A DNA stretch of 33,844 nt from Bacteroidales bacterium (GCA_024400565.1 JAKSMQ010000023.1:1-33844); one strand, 5' to 3'; numbered from the stretch's first letter, positions 1 to 7,763 are shown. Made by a program: numbers and translations. Notes: generated from the letters alone by a model not told the origin.

Positions 1-44
1 TGAAATGTGAAATGTGAAATTGTGAAATGTGAAATGTGAAATTG
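1..44 (+). repeat. 22-bp tandem repeat built from TGAAATG heptamers
   Basis: Two perfect copies of a 22-bp unit occupy 1-22 and 23-44. Each unit is three heptamers (TGAAATG, TGAAATG, TGAAATT) plus a G. The array runs directly into a small hairpin, AATGC-AAAC-GCATT at 46-59. Related sequence occurs at 31605-31645 (minus), 32408-32440 (minus) and 33752-33778 (plus). The window begins inside the array, so the true copy number is unknown. Confidence 0.85.
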
Positions 45-160
45 CAATGCAAACGCATTTTTTATGAGTCGGTCGTTCTTGGTCGGTTTGTTTATGTTGT
101 CGTTACTTGCTTTCCTGTAGCCGCCCTTTGGGCGTGCGCCTACGGCTTCTCCGCTATCGC
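45..160 (+). repeat. Dispersed intergenic element, copy A (GCAATGCAAACGCATT type)
   Basis: Downstream of the heptamers come a hairpin (46-59), an ATGAGTCGGTC segment (65-75) and a GTGCGCCTACGGCT segment (about 134-147). The same three blocks occur in the same order on the minus strand at about 31645 to 31561. There the middle part is about 50 bp shorter and ATGAGCCGGCC and GTGCGCCTGCGGCT replace the variants seen here. This copy also has a GCCC-TTT-GGGC palindrome at about 123-133. No transposase or protein product is visible, so this is a non-coding repeat of unknown role. Open frames crossing it only translate the repeat. Confidence 0.6.
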
Positions 161-340
161 TATCGAAAAGTACACTGTACTTTTCTTCATACCGGAGGCT
201 TATCAATGCTATCGCTATCGATTTGTTCTCCGCTTCGCTATCAAAAAGCCCACTGGGCTTTTCTTCATACTGTACTTTTCTTCATGCTATCGAAAAGTCC
301 ACCGGACTTTTCTTCATACAGGACTTTTCTTCATGTCGAA
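160..340 (+). repeat. Cluster of 21-nt palindromes flanked by CTATC and TTCAT
   Basis: Three 21-nt inverted repeats lie at 165-185, 243-263 and 292-312. The first two are preceded or followed by the shared flanks, and the third has both CTATC and TTCAT. The left arms read GAAAAGTACA, AAAAAGCCCA and GAAAAGTCC. The right arms are TGTACTTTTC, TGGGCTTTTC and GGACTTTTC, so arm changes are matched on both sides. Two right half-copies without a left arm lie at 271-286 and 320-335. A fourth full-length relative is at 33134-33154. The unit resembles a REP-like palindromic repeat. I see no gene here. Confidence 0.75.
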
Positions 341-475
341 CACCAACAAACAGATAATTGAATTTTTAGAGCCTATCTAAAAAAATGATATGTCTCCGCA
401 CAATAATATATAAATAGTTTCGTTAATTAATAATTACTGTCTTTGAACAGTTGTAACTAACGAAATTTATAGCTT
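341..475 (+). promoter_or_regulatory. Leader of the polyferredoxin operon with nested inverted repeats
   Basis: Directly upstream of the start at 476, TTTCGTTA (418-425) and TAACGAAA (458-465) form an 8-bp inverted repeat. It encloses a second one, ACTGT (436-440) with ACAGT (447-451). This could be an RNA stem in the 5' leader or an operator. I see no convincing TAnnTTTG box. It does not match the fluoride riboswitch pattern I know, although a fluoride channel is in the operon. Confidence 0.35.
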
Positions 476-1984
476 ATGTTAAAAAGAATACGCATTATCC
501 TGGCAACGATCTGCTTTGTGGCTATTACGTTGCTTTTTCTGGATTTTACGGGCGTAATCCAGACCTATTTCGGATGGATTGCACGCCTTCAGTTCCTTCC
601 TGCCGTGCTGGCGGGCGATGTGTTGGTAATTGGGGTTACCCTGCTGATGACCCTCATTTTCGGTCGCTGGTATTGCTCTGTTATCTGCCCTATGGGTGTT
701 ATGCAGGACATCTTTTATGTCGGCGGACTTAAATTCCGCAAAAAACATCCCAGGAAGGATGCTGCAAACGGAACCAAGAACCGTGTCTGGCTCAGACTCT
801 CGGTCCTAGTACTTTTTGTAGTGTTAATGCTTGTCGGTTTGAACTGGTTGGCCATCCTTATAGCTCCCTATAGCGCTTATGGCCGTATAGCCTCATCTAT
901 GTTTCAGCCTGTTTATATGTGGGTCAATAATCTTTTTGCCAGAGTGGCCGAGCATTACGACAGCTATGCCTTCTATAGTGTAGACGTATGGCTGAAGAGT
1001 GGCGTTACGCTTGCTGTCGCTGTGGTTACCTTCCTGGTGATAGGTTTTCTCTCCTGGCGTGGAGGTCGCACATGGTGCAATACCATATGCCCTGTAGGAA
1101 CCGTGCTGGGGTGTGTGGCTAAATATTCCTTCTTCAAGCCTGTGATTGACGAAAGTAAGTGTCTGGCTTGCGGAAAATGTGCCCGCAACTGCAAGGCTTC
1201 CTGTATCAACGCCAAAGACAAGAAAATCGATTATAGCCGTTGTGTAGGATGTATGGATTGCATCAGCGAGTGCAATCAGGGTGCTGTACAGTATAAATAT
1301 GTGGGTGTTAAGCAGACTGGTGCTACAACCTCAGCTGCTTCAACCGACACCACCCGCCGCAGTTTTATTCTTACAACAGCTGCTGTTGCTGCCGCATCGG
1401 CAGTAAAGGCCGAAGAGAAGAAAGTCGACGGAGGTCTGGCTGTAATCGAAGACAAGCAGATTCCCGTTCGCAAAACTCCCATCAAGCCTGCAGGTTCGGT
1501 AAGCGTGAAGAATTTCTCTAATCATTGTACAGCCTGTCAGCTTTGTGTTAGCGCCTGTCCTAATGGCGTGTTGCGTCCCTCCTCAGAGTTGGGCACTCTC
1601 ATGCAGCCTGAGATGAGCTATGAGCGAGGCTATTGCCGTCCCGAATGTACCCGATGTGCAGATGTATGTCCCGCAGGCGCCATCAAGCATATCTCCAAAG
1701 AAGAGAAGATAAACTACAAGATAGGTTTGGCTATCTTTGTGGCCGAAAACTGTATCGTCAATCGCGATGGTGTGAATTGCGGTAATTGTGCCCGCCATTG
1801 TCCTGCAGGGGCTATCAATATGGTACCTAAGAACGCCGGCGAGGATCCTGAACTTCCTCTCACCCTCAAGATTCCTACCGTAGACGAAAGCCGTTGTATC
1901 GGATGCGGAGCATGCGAGAATCTTTGTCCCTCGCGTCCCTTCAGCGCCATCTATGTAGAAGGAAGGGAGGACCACCTTGTTTAG
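476..1984 (+). CDS. Membrane polyferredoxin, NapH-like domain fused to a NapG-like ferredoxin domain
   Basis: A 502-residue redox protein with about five hydrophobic segments in residues 1-220. Membrane-side CxxxCP motifs lie at C67/C71 and C201/C205, as in the NapH/NosR/YccM family. A dicluster ferredoxin follows (C229, C232, C235, C239; C256, C259, C262, C266). After a short linker there is an internal twin-arginine stretch (TTRRSFIL, about 292-299) with a hydrophobic Ala-rich run. A second Fe-S domain then carries four CxxC-type sites starting at C351, C387, C426 and C474. This is the arrangement of NapH followed by NapG in one chain. Inference: quinol oxidation, with electrons passed outward through Fe-S clusters. 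It opens a close-packed unit with fluC (8-bp overlap) and the reductase. The physiological partner is unknown; 4Fe-4S binding itself is near certain. Confidence 0.88.
   Translation: MLKRIRIILATICFVAITLLFLDFTGVIQTYFGWIARLQFLPAVLAGDVLVIGVTLLMTLIFGRWYCSVICPMGVMQDIFYVGGLKFRKKHPRKDAANGTKNRVWLRLSVLVLFVVLMLVGLNWLAILIAPYSAYGRIASSMFQPVYMWVNNLFARVAEHYDSYAFYSVDVWLKSGVTLAVAVVTFLVIGFLSWRGGRTWCNTICPVGTVLGCVAKYSFFKPVIDESKCLACGKCARNCKASCINAKDKKIDYSRCVGCMDCISECNQGAVQYKYVGVKQTGATTSAASTDTTRRSFILTTAAVAAASAVKAEEKKVDGGLAVIEDKQIPVRKTPIKPAGSVSVKNFSNHCTACQLCVSACPNGVLRPSSELGTLMQPEMSYERGYCRPECTRCADVCPAGAIKHISKEEKINYKIGLAIFVAENCIVNRDGVNCGNCARHCPAGAINMVPKNAGEDPELPLTLKIPTVDESRCIGCGACENLCPSRPFSAIYVEGREDHLV
1961..1970 (+). 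promoter_or_regulatory. Strong Shine-Dalgarno sequence for the TTG start of crcB
   Basis: GGAAGGGAGG ends six bases before the TTG at 1977. Strong Shine-Dalgarno sites are uncommon in Bacteroidota, so this supports the non-ATG start inside the end of the preceding gene. Confidence 0.6.
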
Positions 1985-2333
1985 AAACCTGCTCATAGTA
2001 GGAATGGGTGGCGCCCTGGGCAGTATGGTCCGCTATGGCATCTCGATGCTCGCAGCCGCTATGGCCTGGTCGCCTCTGTGGGGAACGCTGACAGCCAATG
2101 TGATGGGATCATTCCTCATAGGTATCGGCTTTGCAGCCTTCAATCAAGGCTCGTGGCAACTCTTTCTTACAGTAGGCGTCTGTGGCGGTTTTACAACATT
2201 TTCCACTTTCTCAAGCCAAAGCCTTTCGCTTATGGATCAAGGCAGAATGGGAATGGCTATGCTTTATATCCTGGGCTCTGTTGCCGTCTGCATAGCCTCC
2301 GTATGGCTGGGAAAAGTTTTGTTTACACATTAA
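1977..2333 (+). CDS. crcB: Fluoride-specific ion channel FluC/CrcB
   Basis: A 118-residue protein of normal family length with four hydrophobic helices. The family signatures are present: GGALGSMVRY at 11-20, NVMGSFLIG at 41-49 and GGFTTFSTFS at 70-79. These channels export fluoride and work as antiparallel dimers in the inner membrane. The TTG start at 1977 overlaps the end of the polyferredoxin gene by 8 bp. It is preceded by an unusually strong ribosome binding site for this phylum (GGAAGGGAGG at 1961-1970), which favours TTG over the internal ATG nine codons in. The next gene starts 16 bp after its stop, so it is probably co-transcribed. The functional link of fluoride export to the surrounding redox genes is unclear. 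Confidence 0.93.
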   Translation: MFRNLLIVGMGGALGSMVRYGISMLAAAMAWSPLWGTLTANVMGSFLIGIGFAAFNQGSWQLFLTVGVCGGFTTFSTFSSQSLSLMDQGRMGMAMLYILGSVAVCIASVWLGKVLFTH

Positions 2334-2349
2334 TCAGAAAAACATTATT

Positions 2350-3792
2350 ATGAATTCAGATACAATCAATCGTCGTCAGTTTCTAAAACGCTTAGGTCTT
2401 GGTAGCGCAGCCGTAGCTGCTGTTGCTACAGGATGTTCTTCACCCAATGAGACTCAAGTAGAGGGTGTTGCCCTTGGAGAGGTTCCTACCGATAAGATGA
2501 CCTATCGCGAAGATCTTCATGGACAGAAGGTTTCGCTGTTAGGCTATGGATGTATGCGCTTTCCGACAGTTGCCGGAGAGAGCGGACGCGAACACGAAGA
2601 AGACCTCGACCAGGATAAGATTAATGAACTTATCGACTATGCCATTGCACATGGCGTTACCCTCTTTGATACCGCACCTCCTTACTGCAAAGGCCGTTCC
2701 GAACATGCCGTCGGTATAGCCCTCAGCCGTCACAAACGTAGCGAGTATCTGCTCAGCACCAAATGTTCCAACTTTGCCGCTTCTACCTGGAGCCGCGAAG
2801 CTACTATAGAGATGTACCATAAGTCGTTTAAGGAGCTGCAAACCGACTATCTCGACTATTATATGCTCCACGCAATCGGTCAGGGCGCCAAGACAGCCGA
2901 CGGTAATCGTCTCACAGGTATGGAAACATTAAAGGTACGTTATATCGACAACGGCATACTAGATTTTCTTGTCGAAGAACGTGCGGCAGGCCGTATCAGG
3001 AACCTCGGCTTTTCCTACCATGGCGATATTGAAGTGTTTGACTATCTGCTCTCTCTTCACGACAAATATCATTGGGATCATGTCCTCATCCAGCACAATT
3101 ATGTAGACTGGCATCATGCCAAGCAGATGAGTGAGGTTAATACCAACTCAGAATATTTGTACACAGAGTTGGAAAAACGCAATATCCCTATATTCGTTAT
3201 GGAGCCGCTCCTTGGTGGTCAGCTTTCAAAGCTTAGCGAACATGCCACCGCCCAGCTAAAGAGCCGCGACCCGCAGTCAAGTGTTGCTTCGTGGGCATTC
3301 CGCTTCTCGGGCAATCAGCCTCGTATCCTTACTGTGCTCAGCGGTATGACTTATATGGAGCATCTGCAAGACAATATCCGTACCTATAGTCCTCTCAAGC
3401 CTCTAACCGACGATGATTTGGTGATGCTCGAAGAACTGGCAAAAGAGATAGCTTCTCATGACCTGGTTCCTTGCACAGCATGCAAATATTGTATGCCATG
3501 CGAGTATGGTATTGATATTCCTGGCATTTTCAGCCATTACAACAAATGCCTCAATGAAGGTCAGCTTATCAACGACGATGACCTGATGGATACAAATGCC
3601 GACCGCAAAGCATTCCGCAAGCAGAAACGTGCGTTCCTCGTGGGCTACGACCGTTCTGTACCCAAGTTGCGTCAGGCTAATCACTGTATAGCGTGCAACA
3701 AGTGTCTCTCTCATTGTCCTCAAGGTATCAATATTCCTGAGAAGATGCAGATGATAGACCAATATGTAGAAAAGATAAAAACCCTAGTCTGA
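2350..3792 (+). CDS. Tat-targeted lipoprotein aldo/keto reductase with C-terminal dicluster ferredoxin domain
   Basis: A 480-residue protein. The N-terminus has a twin-arginine motif (RRQFLKR, 8-14), a hydrophobic run and a lipobox-like Cys at 29 (ATGC). This predicts Tat export and lipid anchoring. Residues about 50-365 form an aldo/keto reductase barrel with the expected tetrad D107, Y112, K138 and H174. The C-terminus binds two 4Fe-4S clusters (C375, C378, C381, C384 and C446, C449, C452, C456). NADPH is absent outside the cytoplasm. Electrons may therefore come through the clusters, perhaps from the polyferredoxin encoded two genes upstream; that step is inference. Its stop overlaps the next start by 1 bp (TGATG). 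The substrate is unknown. Confidence 0.9.
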   Translation: MNSDTINRRQFLKRLGLGSAAVAAVATGCSSPNETQVEGVALGEVPTDKMTYREDLHGQKVSLLGYGCMRFPTVAGESGREHEEDLDQDKINELIDYAIAHGVTLFDTAPPYCKGRSEHAVGIALSRHKRSEYLLSTKCSNFAASTWSREATIEMYHKSFKELQTDYLDYYMLHAIGQGAKTADGNRLTGMETLKVRYIDNGILDFLVEERAAGRIRNLGFSYHGDIEVFDYLLSLHDKYHWDHVLIQHNYVDWHHAKQMSEVNTNSEYLYTELEKRNIPIFVMEPLLGGQLSKLSEHATAQLKSRDPQSSVASWAFRFSGNQPRILTVLSGMTYMEHLQDNIRTYSPLKPLTDDDLVMLEELAKEIASHDLVPCTACKYCMPCEYGIDIPGIFSHYNKCLNEGQLINDDDLMDTNADRKAFRKQKRAFLVGYDRSVPKLRQANHCIACNKCLSHCPQGINIPEKMQMIDQYVEKIKTLV

Positions 3793-4904
3793 TGAAAAGA
3801 GTATTCCTCCTATTGCTGATAGCTTCTTTGACTGCTCCCCTTTATGCGCAGCTTCAGCCTATTAACGTTGAAAAGGATAACAGCGAATTGCTGATTCCTT
3901 TCCGTAGTCTGGCTCTCGAATGCAAGGGGCAAGATGAAGCTTATCAGAAGAGTGTTGTGGCTGCAGGCCTGGCTTATCTCAATTCCCGATTGGCCGTAAC
4001 CCACAACAAGTTTGTCGTTGCATCGCGCTATCGCAATCTTGAACAGATGCGACTTATGGCAGACGAGGCTGCCAAGCTGTTTGCCCAGCAGGAGAAGCTG
4101 ATGAGAAGCTGTTCGAGCTATCTTTATAAGAATAATACCACCATGTTTGCCGGCAAGCTGAATTGCAATGTTGCTCCCTCATTCCTTTTTGCATATGAGG
4201 ATGCTATTGAGGCCGTCCGCAACAATACTCCCATAAAACCTATGGAGATTCTGGCGCTGTCAAATTGCAAGTATCCAACTAGAACTAAGGGTAAACTCCA
4301 CAAGATAAGCTGGGATCTGGCTACCTGTTATACCGATTTTGAAGGCGAATCACTCTATAACTATGTAAAGAAGATATTCCCCCGAGCCACCCTGCAGGAC
4401 ATCTATAAGAGTGCCTTCCAGGATCAGTTTGGTCCCGCTCATATTGTGAGCGATTCCGCCAGCGCAGCAGCTTATATTACAAAAGAACTTGAGCGGGTTC
4501 CCGACAATTGTACTACTCCCATCTTTGATATCACAGGAGTCCATTCTAACTATATCCGTGTCAACCTGTCGTTGGTAAAAGGTGGTATCATCTCCGTTGG
4601 GGAACTCACCAATGCCCTTATGCGAAGCGCTGTAGCCCCCAAGGAGGACGATCTCTCCCAATGGGCATGTCGTTGGTCGATGCTGCTCGAGGAGATGCCC
4701 CGTACGGCTAAATATCTCGACAATTACCGTCAGGATAGCACAGATATCTCCAATATGCTTTCAAAGGGACAGTATGTGATTCATCATAGCCAACAGTTCA
4801 ATCAGGCTTACGATTATCATTACCGTCTTATCCGCAGCGATATCTTTTTCAAGGAACTGTGGCCTCGCATCGTGGAAAAATACAAAGAGGAGGAATCCAA
4901 ATAG
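3792..4904 (+). CDS. Secreted protein of unknown function, last gene of the redox operon
   Basis: A 370-residue protein with a clear signal peptide (MKRVFLLLLIASLTAPLYAQ, cleavage near residue 19-20). I do not recognise the family. Residues 40-150 look helical and contain several Cys (C44, C108 and others). The second half is mixed and has a Trp/Cys patch (QWACRWSMLLEE, about 288-299). There is no membrane helix after the signal, no CxxC cluster motif and no lipobox. The ATG overlaps the reductase stop by 1 bp, so translation is probably coupled and the product probably works with the exported reductase in the cell envelope. A nuclease S1/P1-like fold was considered, but the N-terminal metal ligands of that family are not visible. 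Confidence 0.8.
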   Translation: MKRVFLLLLIASLTAPLYAQLQPINVEKDNSELLIPFRSLALECKGQDEAYQKSVVAAGLAYLNSRLAVTHNKFVVASRYRNLEQMRLMADEAAKLFAQQEKLMRSCSSYLYKNNTTMFAGKLNCNVAPSFLFAYEDAIEAVRNNTPIKPMEILALSNCKYPTRTKGKLHKISWDLATCYTDFEGESLYNYVKKIFPRATLQDIYKSAFQDQFGPAHIVSDSASAAAYITKELERVPDNCTTPIFDITGVHSNYIRVNLSLVKGGIISVGELTNALMRSAVAPKEDDLSQWACRWSMLLEEMPRTAKYLDNYRQDSTDISNMLSKGQYVIHHSQQFNQAYDYHYRLIRSDIFFKELWPRIVEKYKEEESK

Positions 4905-5092
4905 ATGAGGGATAATAGATGCTTTGTGGGTAATAGATGCATATCTGTTGCCCCAAGGCCAGGTGAGAATGAGAAGAAGACCTGATAGGATTTGCAGAAG
5001 GATTTCTACTGATTAGAATTCTAATAATTAGAAGTTCTTAGCGATTTGAAGAATAACTATCATTTAGAAGAATACAAAATACAGCAATAAAC

Positions 5093-6448
5093 GTGTTTCA
5101 GAAGATAATTAATGGATGTGTGCGCGTCGTTCAGCGCTGGCTCCCCGAGCCTTTTATCTTTGCAATCATCTTGACTTTTGTGGCTGCTATTCTGGCTATG
5201 CCCATCTGTCATCAGACCCCCATCGAGGTAGTTGAACATTGGGGTGGGGGCGTGTGGAATCTTCTGGCCTTTGCCATGCAGATGGCTTTGGTATTGGTTT
5301 GCGGAAGCGCTTTGGCAGCAGCACCCATTATCAAGAGAGGAATATCAGCATTGGCCTCTTTGCCTAAGAATCCCGCAGGTGCTATTGCGCTGGTAACAGG
5401 TATTTCAGCCATTGCATGCTGGCTCAATTGGGGATTCGGGCTCATAGTGGGCGTTATCTTTGCTAAAGAGATTGCCCGCAAGATGAGTGGAGTCGATTAT
5501 CGGTTGCTCATCGCTTCTGCATATAGCGGATTTGTCGTTTGGCATGCTGGCCTTTCCGGTTCTATTCCTTTAACTATGGCAACTCCAGGAGAAGCTTTGT
5601 CCAAGGCCACCAACGGCATTCTGACATCGCCTGTAGCTATTACAGAGACTATATTCGATTATCATAATCTCGTCATCTGTGTCATAGTGGTCATGGCTCT
5701 TGTCGTGGTCAACTCCCTGATGCATCCCAAGGCTGATAAGGTTATTGCTATCAATCCTGCTCTATTGGATGAAGAATCCGATGCTCCCGTTCAGACCAAA
5801 GGTAATACTCCTGCCGAAAAACTTGAGAATAGCCGTGTACTCGGTTGGTTGCTCGCAATTCTGGGATTCAGCTATCTGACAATCCATCTCTTTGTCCGTG
5901 GAGGAAGTTTTGATCTCGGGTCTGTCATTATGCTGTTCCTCTTTCTCGGACTGGTATTGCATGGAACTCCTCTGGCCTATGTCAGGGCTTTCGGTAAAGC
6001 AGCAACAGGTGCAGCTGGAATCATACTTCAGTTCCCCTTCTATGCCGGTATTATGGGTATTATCACAGGCATCGGAGAGAGCGGTATCTGCTTCGGAACG
6101 GTTATCAGTAATGCATGCATCTCCATCAGTACCCCCACAACATATCCTCTGCTTACATTCCTATGTGCTGCATTACTCAATCTCTTTGTTCCCTCGGGAG
6201 GAGGTCATTGGGCTATTCAGGCACCCATTATGTTTGCAGCAGGAGCCAATCTTGGCGTAGACCATGGTCTCACCGGAACGGCTATTGCATGGGGTGATGC
6301 CTGGACCAACCTGATTCAGCCTTTCTGGGCGCTTCCGGCATTGGCTATCGCCAAACTCAATGCCAAAGATATTATGGGATTCTGCTTGATAGATCTTATT
6401 GTGACAGGTCTTATTATTTGTGGAGGTTTGCTCTGGTGGGCTATGTAG
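5093..6448 (+). CDS. Short-chain fatty acid transporter, AtoE family
   Basis: A 451-residue polytopic inner-membrane protein, close to the length of E. coli AtoE (about 440). The N-terminus with QRWLPEPFIFAIILT and the GTP/SGGGHWAIQAP-type segment near residue 370 match the family. About 11-12 hydrophobic stretches are separated by a charged loop near residues 215-250. Members move short-chain fatty acids such as acetoacetate or butyrate across the inner membrane. The chosen start is GTG at 5093. The next upstream in-frame region is AT-rich, and the family normally begins just before this motif. A 188-bp gap separates it from the redox operon, and HydE follows after 112 bp. Direction of transport and substrate are not readable from the sequence. 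Confidence 0.88.
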   Translation: MFQKIINGCVRVVQRWLPEPFIFAIILTFVAAILAMPICHQTPIEVVEHWGGGVWNLLAFAMQMALVLVCGSALAAAPIIKRGISALASLPKNPAGAIALVTGISAIACWLNWGFGLIVGVIFAKEIARKMSGVDYRLLIASAYSGFVVWHAGLSGSIPLTMATPGEALSKATNGILTSPVAITETIFDYHNLVICVIVVMALVVVNSLMHPKADKVIAINPALLDEESDAPVQTKGNTPAEKLENSRVLGWLLAILGFSYLTIHLFVRGGSFDLGSVIMLFLFLGLVLHGTPLAYVRAFGKAATGAAGIILQFPFYAGIMGIITGIGESGICFGTVISNACISISTPTTYPLLTFLCAALLNLFVPSGGGHWAIQAPIMFAAGANLGVDHGLTGTAIAWGDAWTNLIQPFWALPALAIAKLNAKDIMGFCLIDLIVTGLIICGGLLWWAM

Positions 6449-6560
6449 AACAACCGGCTGATTATTGAATAGCAGGCATTAATGAGACTAGAAGAAGGGA
6501 AAAACATTCCTTACGGAATAAGAATAGTTTAGAGGAAGGCGGATTGTCTTGAGTTGAACA

Positions 6561-7610
6561 ATGAATCTCGAAAAAGAAGATATTGTAAGATTGCTCTCTT
6601 CTACCGGAGACGAGGAACAGGCGTTATTGGATAAGGCTTTGTCCTGCAAGCTGGAACATCTCGACAATAAGGTGCATCTGCGAGGTCTTATCGAGTATAG
6701 TAGCCGTTGCTCTAAAGATTGTCTCTATTGCGGTCTGCGTCGTTCCAATTCTCATGCTACGCGCTATGCCATGACCGACGAAGATGTCGTGAACTGCGCC
6801 CTTCAGGCTATGGAACTCCATTATGGAAGTGTGGCTATCCAATGTGGCGAACGAAGCGATAAGGCCTTTACAGACAAGATAGCCCATCTGTGTCGCGAAA
6901 TCAAGAGAGTCAGTGACGGAAAACTGGGTATTACCCTCTCATGCGGAGAACAGACCGAAGAGGTTTACCGCCAATGGAAAGAGGCCGGCGCTCATCGATA
7001 CCTCTTGCGCATAGAGTCCTCCAGTCGGGATCTCTATTACAAGATTCATCCGCACGACGATTGTCATTCATTTGAACGTCGGATCTCGTGCATAGAGACG
7101 CTTCTTCGCCTAGGCTATCAGACGGGAACCGGTGTTATGATAGGTCTGCCGTTCCAGACTCTCGATCACCTGGCCGACGATTTACTCTTTTTCAAGCGTA
7201 TGGGTGTTGCTATGGTAGGCATGGGGCCTTTCATACCCCATCCTGATACCCCACTGTGGGAATACCACAATCAGATTCCTTCTCCCGAAGATCGGTTACG
7301 CCTCACGCTCAAGATGATTGCTGTCCTTAGACTGATGATGCCTAAGATAAATATGGTATCAGCTACAGCCAATCAGACTATCAATCCCAGGGGGCGCGAA
7401 CAGGCTATACTGGCTGGTGCCAATGTCATTATGCCCAATCTTTCTCCTTCTGACTACAGAAAAGAGTATCTTATCTATCCCGACAAGCCTTGCGTGAGCG
7501 ATACGGCCCAGCAATGTGCTTCTTGTCTTGACCTTAAGCTCAAGTTGACTGGCCACGAAGTCCTTTACGACGAATGGGGAGACAGTCTGGCATTTACGTC
7601 GGCCCAATGA
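6561..7610 (+). CDS. hydE: [FeFe]-hydrogenase H-cluster maturation radical SAM enzyme HydE
   Basis: A 349-residue radical SAM protein of usual HydE length. The cluster motif C50-x3-C54-x2-C57 sits in RGLIEYSSRCSKDCLYCG, which is characteristic of HydE. The GTGVMIGLPFQT (189-200) and MGPFIPHPDTPL (221-232) blocks also fit. The optional second cluster motif C311-x7-C319-x2-C322 is kept. HydE acts in the cytoplasm with HydG and HydF to build the diiron subcluster of [FeFe]-hydrogenase. Neither hydF, hydG nor a hydrogenase gene is in this window, so they must lie elsewhere if the enzyme has its canonical role. PylB and BioB relatives were considered, but the motifs fit HydE best. Confidence 0.92.
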   Translation: MNLEKEDIVRLLSSTGDEEQALLDKALSCKLEHLDNKVHLRGLIEYSSRCSKDCLYCGLRRSNSHATRYAMTDEDVVNCALQAMELHYGSVAIQCGERSDKAFTDKIAHLCREIKRVSDGKLGITLSCGEQTEEVYRQWKEAGAHRYLLRIESSSRDLYYKIHPHDDCHSFERRISCIETLLRLGYQTGTGVMIGLPFQTLDHLADDLLFFKRMGVAMVGMGPFIPHPDTPLWEYHNQIPSPEDRLRLTLKMIAVLRLMMPKINMVSATANQTINPRGREQAILAGANVIMPNLSPSDYRKEYLIYPDKPCVSDTAQQCASCLDLKLKLTGHEVLYDEWGDSLAFTSAQ

Positions 7611-7763
7611 GAATAGTTGATATAAAACCATCTATTCGAGGGTAATCATTTGTTGCAGATAATTTCTCTGTAGAATAATTTCTCAACGTAGTGGGTAGAG
7701 GACAATAAAAGCACGTTACAAAGAACTGTCAATATAAATATAGCCCCTTCATAAAAATCAGCA

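Noticed and set aside
160-340. Possible CRISPR array
   Set aside because: The repeats are palindromes of 21 nt with unequal spacing and half-copies. There are no regular spacers and no cas genes.
36-380. A 114-codon open frame at the left end
   Set aside because: It translates the dispersed element and the palindrome cluster (repeated LFF/FLHT peptides). There is no promoter or family resemblance.
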